NCBI RefSeq assembly: GCF_009792235.1
Contig: NZ_CP046973.1
Coordinates: 3,534,001 to 3,598,000, forward strand
Source of the DNA: Microcystis aeruginosa FD4
GTDB lineage: Bacteria > Cyanobacteriota > Cyanobacteriia > Cyanobacteriales > Microcystaceae
DNA length: 64,000 nt
Reading direction: 5' to 3'
The notes beneath the pieces were generated by a model. That model saw only the letters and a list, made by a program, of their open reading frames with translations, searched no databases and was not told the origin of the DNA. The position numbers were made by a program, and so were the translations under genes. Shown here piece by piece: positions 36,206-44,176 of the stretch. Every line of letters starts with the position of its first letter. The stretch's first letter is position 1.

Positions 36206-36329
36206 TAGCCTTCCTAATCCTGTGAACCCTTGAGTTAATTTAGTGTCAGCATTCGTCCCTCGCGCTTAGTGCGGTGGTAAGGGGCTTTTAAAGGGGCGAA
36301 GTAATTCGTCCCAGGGTTCCCCTCATGAA

Positions 36330-36556
36330 TGCTGACCAGTATATAGGCAATTCTCAAAAACTGTGCTATAAATGAATACATCTTGAGCTCTATTCCTTCT
36401 GCGATAACCAAGCTCAACGGGTCGTGTTGCAAGAAAAAGTATGGGTCTTAGGAACTAGGACTCCTGCCTGTTGAGGGAAGGTAAGACTTGCTATCTTTCG
36501 AGGTAGAAAGCGCATCCCATTGAAGCAGGAAGCTCTCAACGACCTTGAGAGTAGTT
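36330..36556 (+). other. Relic of an IS605/TnpB-type element with omegaRNA-like 3' end
   Basis: The non-coding stretch 36206-36623 ends in TTGAAGCAGGAAGCTCTCAA, a loop, TTGAGAG and GTAGTTCAC. This GAAGCAGGAAGC-hairpin-GTAGTTCA layout is the one I associate with the right end (omegaRNA scaffold) of cyanobacterial TnpB elements. Upstream, TGTGCTATAAATGAATACAT (36361-36380) could be the left, promoter side. No tnpB coding remains, so an internally deleted, non-autonomous derivative is likely. A separate palindrome (GTCAGCATTC ... GAATGCTGAC, 36244-36338) precedes it. Recognition is from memory of the motif only. Confidence 0.4.
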
Positions 36557-36623
36557 CACTATTAGTAGTAATCAGCACTAGCGAAACTGATTTGATTATT
36601 GGGGCCGAGGAGGACAAACCACA

Positions 36624-37451
36624 TTGGACGAACTACGCACAGCTTTGGAGTTAGCCACCGAGGAGGAACTGCAGCAAATCACTAACATCCTCTTTTGCCG
36701 TCGTTTTAACCCCCTCGATTATCTACGAGCGCCGGACGCCATCGCCGTTCAAAGTCAAGATTGGGAAAGTTGGTTAGATAGCGTCGAGGATCGTTTTCGT
36801 TATTTGGCTGCCGATGGTGTGACAGTATTAAAGGGTCAAACGGAAAAAGTTAGTTATCGTCAAATTCTAGTTCGTGTGTGTCATTTCCTCAAGGTTCCCT
36901 ACTCCCAAAAAATGCCGACAACGGAAATTGAAGCGGAAATCTATCTTCATCTCGTTAACAAAGCTTGGAAACGTCTCCCCCCATCGGAACAAAAATCCCT
37001 CTCGATTCAAATTCAAAAAGCGCTCGCGGATTCCCACACTCCCCAACCCTTACCGGTTCACCTACAACACAATCCCCTTGATATAGTCCTCAAAGGCAGT
37101 AGCGTCATCGCCATTAATTCTATCCTGAAACCGATTCTGCTTAAACATATCGCTAGGCAGTTCGCTCTTCATTTTGTCCGCTATCAAGGGGCAAAAACTG
37201 CCCTAGTCCAGGGTGGGGCAATTGTTAATCAAATCGCCCTAAAAACGGCTAAACAGGGCATGACTAGGGCGGCAGCCCGCTACGGAGCGGTCAGAACCGT
37301 GTTAAGTTTGGTAGGACCTGCTTTATGGGGTTGGTTTATTGCTGATCTCGGTTGGAAGGCGATCGCCACTGATTACGGCCGGATTATCCCGACTATTTTT
37401 GCCCTTGCCCAAATTCGTCTGACTCGTGACGATTGTTGGCAACCTGCCTAG
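36624..37451 (+). CDS. YaaW-like (UPF0174) protein
   Basis: A 275-residue protein starting at TTG 36624, with GAGGAGG (36607-36613) 10 bases upstream. The N-terminus ELRTALELATEEELQQITNILF resembles the DUF3944 segment of UPF0174/YaaW proteins. A Gly/Ala-rich hydrophobic C-terminal region (TRAAARYGAVRTVLSLVGPALWGWFIADLG) matches the family's end and may associate with membranes. Function is unknown. The O-antigen ligase-like gene begins one base after the stop, so the two are coupled. Confidence 0.75.
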   Translation: MDELRTALELATEEELQQITNILFCRRFNPLDYLRAPDAIAVQSQDWESWLDSVEDRFRYLAADGVTVLKGQTEKVSYRQILVRVCHFLKVPYSQKMPTTEIEAEIYLHLVNKAWKRLPPSEQKSLSIQIQKALADSHTPQPLPVHLQHNPLDIVLKGSSVIAINSILKPILLKHIARQFALHFVRYQGAKTALVQGGAIVNQIALKTAKQGMTRAAARYGAVRTVLSLVGPALWGWFIADLGWKAIATDYGRIIPTIFALAQIRLTRDDCWQPA

Positions 37452-37452
37452 C

Positions 37453-38727
37453 ATGAAAAAGATTTTTTGTCAAGGGTGGGAGTGGAATTTAATACTTTTT
37501 TCAGTTTTTATCGCCATGATGCTGCCGGAGTTGGCGGGTATCGGCATTATTATCGTCTTAATTAGGGTTTTTACTGGCAATTTTCGGGCAATTATCCAGT
37601 CACGTCTCAATCAAGGTCTCGGTCTCGTCACTCTTTGGTTAATGATTAGTGCCAGTCTTTCCCCAACTCCGGGGGATGCTTGGATTGGGTTAGGAAATTT
37701 CCTGCCTTTTTTCTTCTTTTTTAGCAATATCAGACAATTAATTAAAAAACCCTCTCAATTGCGTCAACTAGCTTGGGCAATGGTTATTCCGTCGGTTTGG
37801 GTAGTGGTGATGGGATGGGGACAAATTTTTCTCGGTTGGCAAAAACCGGAGGCATTAAAAGGGATTTTTACCTGGCCCTACGGGGTGGGGGGTGAACCTT
37901 TGGGGCGGATGTCTTCGGTTTTTATGTATGCTAATCTTTTGGGGGCTTATTTACTCATAACTCTGATTTTAGCACTCGGTTTATTAATTCTAACTTGGCG
38001 GCAGTGGCACAGACAAAGAAATAACCTTTTAAATCTCAAAGTCGGGTTTTTAACTTTAACTATATTTATCGACAGTGTAGGGCTATTTTTAAGCAATTCT
38101 CGCAATGCTTGGGCCCTAGCCTTTTTAGGTTGCCTAATTTTCGCCCTTTATCTGGGTTGGAATGCTTTAGTCGCTGGTTTTGTCCTCTTGGGAGGGGTGA
38201 TTTCTCTTGCTTCTTGGGGACCAACTCCTTTCAGGGATAGTCTGCGTTTTTTGGTTCCTAGGGCGATTTGGGCGCGATTATCTGATGAAATGTTCCCCAA
38301 TCGCCCTCTAGCGACTCTCAGATCAACTCAATGGCGTTTTACTATAGAAATGACCCAAGAAAGACCCCTATTCGGTTGGGGATTACGCAGTTTTACACCT
38401 CTCTACGAAAAAAGTCAGGGATTGTGGTTAGGTCATCCCCATAATTTATATTTGATGTTAATGGCAGAAACGGGAATTATTGGCTTAATTTTATTGTCTG
38501 TTTGGGTGGGTTGGATTTATGCCCAAGGGTGGCGTTTATTTATCTTTCTACGGCAACAAAAAGCCGGGGGTGAGTTAATTATCTTTACCTATCTGGTAGC
38601 CTTTGGCGCTTGTGTTTTATTTAATCTCGTCGATGTCACCCTCTCCGATGTCAAGATTAATACTATTGTTTGGTTTCTCTTGGCTGCCATTGCCGGGGTC
38701 AGTCAAAGGATGAATTATAAATTATGA
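37453..38727 (+). CDS. O-antigen ligase/polymerase-like membrane protein (Wzy_C)
   Basis: A 424-residue polytopic protein from ATG 37453, with about ten to eleven membrane helices. The Wzy_C (PF04932-type) core is seen: SNSRNAWALAFLG, ERPLFGWGLRSF and LGHPHNLYLMLMAETGIIGL, with the conserved Arg and His. It probably ligates or polymerises glycans at the outer face of the plasma membrane, perhaps as a bicarbonate-transporter-like IctB relative (IctB is a member of this family in cyanobacteria). The stop abuts a repeat array. Confidence 0.82.
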   Translation: MKKIFCQGWEWNLILFSVFIAMMLPELAGIGIIIVLIRVFTGNFRAIIQSRLNQGLGLVTLWLMISASLSPTPGDAWIGLGNFLPFFFFFSNIRQLIKKPSQLRQLAWAMVIPSVWVVVMGWGQIFLGWQKPEALKGIFTWPYGVGGEPLGRMSSVFMYANLLGAYLLITLILALGLLILTWRQWHRQRNNLLNLKVGFLTLTIFIDSVGLFLSNSRNAWALAFLGCLIFALYLGWNALVAGFVLLGGVISLASWGPTPFRDSLRFLVPRAIWARLSDEMFPNRPLATLRSTQWRFTIEMTQERPLFGWGLRSFTPLYEKSQGLWLGHPHNLYLMLMAETGIIGLILLSVWVGWIYAQGWRLFIFLRQQKAGGELIIFTYLVAFGACVLFNLVDVTLSDVKINTIVWFLLAAIAGVSQRMNYKL

Positions 38728-38735
38728 ATTATGAA

Positions 38736-38963
38736 TTGGGGAAGTGGGGAATTGGGGAATTGGGGAATTGGGGTGTGGGGTGTAGGGTGTAGGGTGTAGG
38801 GTGTGGGGTGTGGGGTGTGGGGTGTGGGGTGTAGGGTGTGGGGAAGTGGGGAAGTGGGGAAGTGGGGAAGCGGGGAAGTGGGGAGCTTTTCAGTAAACAG
38901 TAAACAGTGAACTGATAACTGATAACTGATAACTGATAACTGATAACTGATAACTGATAACTG
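38736..38963. repeat. G-rich minisatellite plus TTATCAG-type heptamers
   Basis: GGGGAATT units (38736-38770) are followed by seven-base GGTGTAG/GGTGTGG units (to about 38840), GGGGAAGT units (to 38886) and then GATAACT heptamers (38909-38963). Three different short repeat families lie side by side. Both strands carry open frames of low complexity that are not genes. Confidence 0.9.
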
Positions 38964-39004
38964 ACTCCTAACCCCACCAACAAACTTTTTGCTGCAAACC
39001 CTAC

Positions 39005-39901
39005 TTATAAATAGACTTTTAATAACCAAAGAAAGAAAGGAATAGTCAGAAAACTAGCAAGGGTAGTGACCACAACTGTGCGGGCTATCAAAGTGGCCGA
39101 ACCACCAAATTCTGTGACTAAAATGACGGTATTAACGGCGGTGGGCATGGCACTTTGTAGGATGAGAATTTTTAGATCCATACCAGTTAATCCTAAACTA
39201 TTGCCGATCGCAAATGCCAAAAGAGGAGCGACTAAAAGACGCAAACCGGCCCCTAATAATTCTAATTTACCGAGCGCTAATTTTTGCTGAGATAATTGGA
39301 TACCTAGGATAATTAAAGCCAAAGGAATTGCCGCTTGTCCTAGATAGCTAATACTTTTATCTAATTGCAGGGGAAGATGAAAAGAGAAAGTTTGAAAGCT
39401 AATGCCGATAAAAATTGACCAGATTAAGGGCAAGCGAAAAACTAAGCGAAATCCGGAAAGAAAGCTTTTTCCTCGCAAATAAGCGGGACTAATACCAAAT
39501 AAAAGAATACTAGAACCAATCATATAGATTATCGCTCTTTCCAGTCCAGCTGCACCCAGGGCAAAACTAGCCACAGGTAAACCCATATTACCGTTATTAG
39601 GCATCACAGCGGCAGCCATGAGGCTTTTGCGGGTATCAGCATCGAGACTAAGACAATAGGCGATAATTTCGACCACAATCACCATTACCAGTGAAATAAG
39701 AGCAAAACCTAGGAGAATTAAACCGATGTTGCTGCCGGATAAAGTGGTGCGATACAGTCCATCAATCACCAAAGCGGGAGCAAGAATATACACCGTGATT
39801 TGGGAAAGGGAATGCACTTCAACAGTGAGAATTTTTCCTGCTATCACACCGATGAGGATGATAAAACCCACTGGAATAATAGCGGAGAGGATGACAAGCA
39901 T
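39005..39901 (-). CDS. AEC (auxin efflux carrier-like) family transporter
   Basis: A 298-residue membrane protein with about nine to ten helices. The first helix is SAIIPVGFIILIGVIAGKIL. The AEC half-motif MPNNGNMGLPVASFALG lies in the middle, and the end AMPTAVNTVILVTEFGGSATLIARTVVVTTL matches the family's last crossover. Bacterial AEC proteins move malate or other organic anions; the substrate here is unknown. Confidence 0.87.
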   Translation of the reverse strand: MLVILSAIIPVGFIILIGVIAGKILTVEVHSLSQITVYILAPALVIDGLYRTTLSGSNIGLILLGFALISLVMVIVVEIIAYCLSLDADTRKSLMAAAVMPNNGNMGLPVASFALGAAGLERAIIYMIGSSILLFGISPAYLRGKSFLSGFRLVFRLPLIWSIFIGISFQTFSFHLPLQLDKSISYLGQAAIPLALIILGIQLSQQKLALGKLELLGAGLRLLVAPLLAFAIGNSLGLTGMDLKILILQSAMPTAVNTVILVTEFGGSATLIARTVVVTTLASFLTIPFFLWLLKVYL

Positions 39902-39949
39902 TAATCAGGTAAAAAGTAAATAGTAAACGGAAAAAACTGATCTGATTTT

Positions 39950-40127
39950 TTAACAGATTTCTGTTATATCTTCGTATAAAGATTTGATCGCACAGTGAAA
40001 ATCGATACTAGCTAGATAAATATCTGCTCCTTTGCTGTAGGGATAAAGAACCCAAAATCCTTCATCATTGCGGCGAAAACAATCTACACTGATGCGTTCT
40101 TGACTGATAAGAACGTATTCTTCTAAA
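39950..40127 (-). pseudogene. Uma2-family nuclease, C-terminal fragment
   Basis: In frame from about 40127 to the TAA at 39950, the codons read LEEYVLISQERISVDCFRRN, then EGFWVLYPYSKGADIYLASIDF. This is the usual C-terminal third of Uma2 (restriction endonuclease-like) proteins, which are very numerous in cyanobacteria. The N-terminal catalytic part is missing. The fragment follows the nucleotidyltransferase stop directly, which suggests a deletion joining two genes. Confidence 0.65.
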
Positions 40128-40130
40128 GTT

Positions 40131-40364
40131 TCAAGGGTTCGTTAGCAAATCAACTTTCCGTCCCAATAAATTCTCTAATTCCCGTTTCATCCTCGAAAAC
40201 TCCAGAAGTCCCCAAGAAACACTATCTTGGAAACTGACCAGTACATCAATATCGCTGTCTGGACGAAAATCTTCCCGCAAAACCGATCCGAATAAATACA
40301 TTTCAGATATCTGCCATTTCTGACAAAATTCGCTGATTATTTGCTGGGGTAGTTCTATTTTCAA
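40131..40364 (-). CDS. MNT-type nucleotidyltransferase (MntA antitoxin-like)
   Basis: A 77-residue protein from TTG 40364, chosen because GGGAGG (40374-40379) sits 8-9 bases upstream. The minimal nucleotidyltransferase motif MYLFGSVLREDFRPDSDIDVLVSF has GS and the DxD pair. MNT proteins pair with HEPN proteins as toxin-antitoxin systems, where MntA AMPylates the HEPN toxin. No HEPN gene is adjacent; an Uma2 fragment occupies that place. The end (LLGRKVDLLTNP) may be shortened by the junction. Confidence 0.7.
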   Translation of the reverse strand: MKIELPQQIISEFCQKWQISEMYLFGSVLREDFRPDSDIDVLVSFQDSVSWGLLEFSRMKRELENLLGRKVDLLTNP

Positions 40365-40410
40365 TTTTTTCACCTCCCTGTCACCGGTAATCAGTGATCG
40401 GTTTTTAGAT

Positions 40411-41271
40411 TTAAGGGGAATTATCGCTAACCACACGAAAACCGATATCATAGAGTCCAGCAGTAGCGAGAAATTTGACCCGGTAGGCCGAGCGACATTT
40501 GTTAGGGCCGTCATTCCAGGAACCCCCGCGTAAAACTCGTCTGTCCCTATCTTCTATTGTGGTCGCTTCGTAGTTATCGCGCCAGTAATCTGCACACCAT
40601 TCCCTGACATTTCCGTGCAAATCGTAGAGTCCGAAAGGGTTAGCGACGGCAAACATTCCTACCGGTGTGGTTTCCCTGCGGTCGCAGCCTAGGGAACCTC
40701 CCCCATAACGACCATAACTGCACACTTTCCCGCCATAATCCCAGTCCACCCCGGAATAGTTGGCTAAATCAGTGGAAATTGTCGGGCCAAAGTGAAAGGG
40801 GGTTGATGTTCCTCCCCGACAAGCGTATTCCCATTCTTTTTCTGCGGGTAAACGATAATTGAGTCCGGTGAGACGGGATAGGCGATCGCAAAATTCCCCC
40901 GCTTCCCACCAGTTAATTTGTTCTACGGGGCGATCGTAACCTTCAAAATGGGCCGGATAGGGATTAAGTTCAATATTTACCGGTTCTAATTTTGCCACCT
41001 CGCGCCATTGTCGTTGGGTAATTGGGTAGCGACTCAGGCAAAAAGCCTGAATATTAACCAGAGATTGGGGACTTTGACTCAATTTCCAGCCTAACTCGCT
41101 TTTAGGCGCACCGATGAGGTATTGACCGCTAGGGATAGAAATCATTTCTAAAAAGGTTTTTTTGCTTAAAAAATATTTATAACCTCGATTAGTGACTTTT
41201 TCCCGTTTAATTTCCTCACCTTTGCCATTAACAGTGACCACCCCATCGGTAAAATCTAACCATTCTCCCAT
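40411..41271 (-). CDS. Formylglycine-generating enzyme-like (SUMF1/EgtB fold) protein
   Basis: A 286-residue protein. About residues 45-282 form the FGE-sulfatase fold: SRYPITQRQWREVAKL, INWWEAGEFCDRLSRLTG, YRLPAEKEWEYACRGG, NPFGLYDLHGNVREWC and RVLRGGSWNDGPNKCRSAYR. The first 44 residues (VVTVNGKGEEIKREKVTN) are not part of the fold. In cyanobacteria such domains are often effector parts fused to or next to kinases, caspases or DGR targets. None is seen here, so the role is open. The MNT gene follows 46 bases downstream. Confidence 0.82.
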   Translation of the reverse strand: MGEWLDFTDGVVTVNGKGEEIKREKVTNRGYKYFLSKKTFLEMISIPSGQYLIGAPKSELGWKLSQSPQSLVNIQAFCLSRYPITQRQWREVAKLEPVNIELNPYPAHFEGYDRPVEQINWWEAGEFCDRLSRLTGLNYRLPAEKEWEYACRGGTSTPFHFGPTISTDLANYSGVDWDYGGKVCSYGRYGGGSLGCDRRETTPVGMFAVANPFGLYDLHGNVREWCADYWRDNYEATTIEDRDRRVLRGGSWNDGPNKCRSAYRVKFLATAGLYDIGFRVVSDNSP

Positions 41272-41477
41272 TCTGCACCCCTCTATCGGTTATCAGTTGA
41301 TCGGGTTAAGCAGCGAGTCTAGAAAAATCTCGCAAGCTACCAGTTATAAGAATAACAAGACTTCGATCGCTTATCCCCCGATGAGTTTTAATTTTAATTA
41401 ATTTTTTGCTTTGACAGCAAATCGGTTTTTAACAGATGGATTGTTTCCCCTCACTTCTCACCTTCCCACTCCCGATA

Positions 41478-43904
41478 TTAATTGCTGGAGTGATTAACAA
41501 CTTCTGGGACAATCTCTAATTCTTGTTCACCAATTACAGGTAAATGATTTTTCTGTAAACCCATAGCAGTTAAACAAGTATTGAGAGAGTTGATCGCTTG
41601 GTTATAATCATCAATTTTTTGGTTAATTTCTTCTTGTTTATGGGCATTATTAGCAATTTTTTCCGCCGCTTCCTGTTCTAAGGTTTGTTCTAGATAAGAA
41701 CGAGCTTGATTGAACTGTTGTAGAATAGTATCGGCTTGTTGTTTTGCCATTGGTATCAATTGATTTTTTAAAGTATTATTAATGGTTTGACGGAAGTTTT
41801 TATGAATTGTTGCTGATACTTTTGGCTCAAAATCTAACTTAAGTAATTGACGGATAGCAGGTTCGGCAGCAAGAATACTTTCACAGTCATAACCTTGGGC
41901 AGTTTGTTGCACAGTTTGCCGAAATTGAAAGATAGAAAAAGTGCCTTCGTTGTAAAAATTATGATTTTCTCGTACATAGCGATCACACTCTGTTCTCGCT
42001 TGGGAAACTAAGGCATTAATTAACTGCTCTTCTAGCTGTTTTAGCTGATTTTCTATGCCACTATCGTTACCCAATAAACGATAGATTTGTCGATAATAAT
42101 CACCTTGTCTTACCGCATCTAAAAGACGCTGACAGAAGCGACTAATTAAACTGGTTGACTCCTCAATTAACACATCTTCTAGCTGGTTAGACAGATAATA
42201 AAAAGCTTCTACTAATACTGCTAATAAAGGTGCTGTAGCATTGCGGGGATGGTTTAAAGTCGCTTGCGAGTAAGCATTTCTGACAGAAAAAGTATTTAAT
42301 AACTCATCCAATCTTGATACCATTCTCGCTTTTAGTTTCTTAAAGTCTTCCTCGAAGTTTTCATCGCTATTAACCACCACAGCATTGACATAACCATCGA
42401 TATGTTTAGTTAATTTCTCTCCCACTTCTTTTAACTCTTGATTGAGGTGATTTAACTCCAGAGCTTTCATCGCCTCAATTTCTCGTGGTTGACTTTCTAA
42501 ATCACGATAAATCCCTTGATAGTGATTTTTGAGAGTAATGCAGAGAGATTGTAAATCATCAGCTAAAGTTGCAAACAATTGCGGACGCTTTTCCTCCGTG
42601 AGATAACGAGTAATTGCCCTGCGAAATTCTGCGATACCGCTATCAGCAATTAACTGCTCTAGTAAAGGAGTTCCCCACTCGCTTAAAACTCGGAAGTAAT
42701 TTTTATTAGGAGTTTCATAACCGTGGATGGAAACTTTAAAGGGAGTTGCCAGTAATTTACCGGAGTTGGCACAATAGTTATTAAACTCGCTGACAAATTG
42801 TGGTGTTTCTTCTTCTCCTCCTAAATTTTTAACACTTTCGGCAAAAATAGAATCTAAACCATAACGCTGATTAATATTGGTTTGATTTTTCACCTGATAC
42901 CCATAAAACCCTAAAAGTCCGCTGGTTTTGTAAATGCGGGAAGTATCACGAAATTGCGTTTGAATCAGGTTTTCTAAACGCTGTTTTAGTTGGGCTGAGT
43001 ACCAGGTTTCATCAATGCGGTTAAAAACATAAAAAACTCGATCACGAATACCAGCATTAGAGCGAATTTTTTCGAGTAATTCCGTTTCTTCTGTGGCTAA
43101 TTCTCCCGCAGCAGCAGCCTTTAAAACACAAACCACTGCCGAAGTATCAGGATGCTCTATTTTACGATAGGCTAAGGCGGCATCTTTTTGGACTGGGGCA
43201 TCAATACCGGGCAAATCTACCAAAACGTTACCATCTTTAAGGAGAGGATGATGACAGTAATATTCTAGACGTTTTAAGACGGCGCTATTGCTACCACGAC
43301 GGGCAAAACTGGCCGCTTCTGCTAAATTAGAAAAGTGAAATTGTTCCATGGAATAGGTGGCATTATGCAGCGTATGAATCCGCTCACGATTTTGAGTAAA
43401 TCCTTCAATTAATAATTTTAAACCCTGAGCTTGTTTAGCTCGCTCGGATTTGCCTTCTCCTCCTTCCTGTTCGATAATTTTTTGACAGTATTGGTTTAAC
43501 TGACTACAGTATTCCGGGGAATTAATGTTACTGGGATTGGTTAATTGCAGATTTTGACAGACGGTATCGACTAAAGTACGAATTTCTACTTCGCTAAGAA
43601 AGGTTAAAACCACTCTTTCCTCATCAGCTTCTGCGTACTCAATATAACATTCTGTACCTGTTGCGTGTCCTTCGGCACTATACAACAATTCTCGCTCTAA
43701 AAGTGCATTGATTAACATTGATTTACCGGCACTAAAAGCACCGGCAAAAACGATTTCAAATTTGGGAGAAATGGCTTTTTGTAGGGCAATTTCTATCTTG
43801 CTGGTATCCTGTTGATTGCGGAGAGAGGATTCGCCTTTGAATAGTTCAATTATACTGTTAACATTACCAGCCAGATTACTGCATTGGGGTAAAAGTTCAG
43901 TCAT
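41478..43904 (-). CDS. Dynamin-like GTPase
   Basis: An 808-residue protein from ATG 43904. The G domain has P-loop FAGAFSAGKSMLINALL (about residues 53-69), the switch-I Thr in GHATGTECY, G3 VLVDLPGID and the G4-like FNRID. Long helical stalk regions follow (about 440-780), with possible coiled coils. Bacterial dynamin-like proteins remodel membranes or act in phage defence and cell division. This is a single gene with no second dynamin beside it. A divergent PLD lipoprotein lies on the other side. Confidence 0.85.
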   Translation of the reverse strand: MTELLPQCSNLAGNVNSIIELFKGESSLRNQQDTSKIEIALQKAISPKFEIVFAGAFSAGKSMLINALLERELLYSAEGHATGTECYIEYAEADEERVVLTFLSEVEIRTLVDTVCQNLQLTNPSNINSPEYCSQLNQYCQKIIEQEGGEGKSERAKQAQGLKLLIEGFTQNRERIHTLHNATYSMEQFHFSNLAEAASFARRGSNSAVLKRLEYYCHHPLLKDGNVLVDLPGIDAPVQKDAALAYRKIEHPDTSAVVCVLKAAAAGELATEETELLEKIRSNAGIRDRVFYVFNRIDETWYSAQLKQRLENLIQTQFRDTSRIYKTSGLLGFYGYQVKNQTNINQRYGLDSIFAESVKNLGGEEETPQFVSEFNNYCANSGKLLATPFKVSIHGYETPNKNYFRVLSEWGTPLLEQLIADSGIAEFRRAITRYLTEEKRPQLFATLADDLQSLCITLKNHYQGIYRDLESQPREIEAMKALELNHLNQELKEVGEKLTKHIDGYVNAVVVNSDENFEEDFKKLKARMVSRLDELLNTFSVRNAYSQATLNHPRNATAPLLAVLVEAFYYLSNQLEDVLIEESTSLISRFCQRLLDAVRQGDYYRQIYRLLGNDSGIENQLKQLEEQLINALVSQARTECDRYVRENHNFYNEGTFSIFQFRQTVQQTAQGYDCESILAAEPAIRQLLKLDFEPKVSATIHKNFRQTINNTLKNQLIPMAKQQADTILQQFNQARSYLEQTLEQEAAEKIANNAHKQEEINQKIDDYNQAINSLNTCLTAMGLQKNHLPVIGEQELEIVPEVVNHSSN

Positions 43905-44176
43905 GGTAAAACCCAAATCTAGAAGAACAGTGCTATTGTTCCCCAGATTATAACAAAATTCCCTAACTAGATGTCACATCTTTGGTCAGCGATTTAAGCA
44001 ATCAAGAACAAAGTCATCGTCTTCAATCTAGAATCAGAATTGATTATAATCAATTTAGTACATACCGATTTCCGAGAACCTTCTTAGCTAAAAATTCCCT
44101 CCTGAATTCTAGGATAATGATAATTATGTGGACAAAAATGGCAATAGATAAATTGAGATTAAAAAAAATTCGGCCT

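Noticed and set aside
36235..36617. Two minus-strand frames of about 65 codons
   Set aside because: No family resemblance or ribosome-binding site; the region is better explained as a TnpB-element relic and a palindrome.
38736..38963. CRISPR or coding repeat protein
   Set aside because: Repeats are 7-8 bases long with no spacers; the open frames are Pro/His/Thr or Ser/Val low-complexity artefacts.
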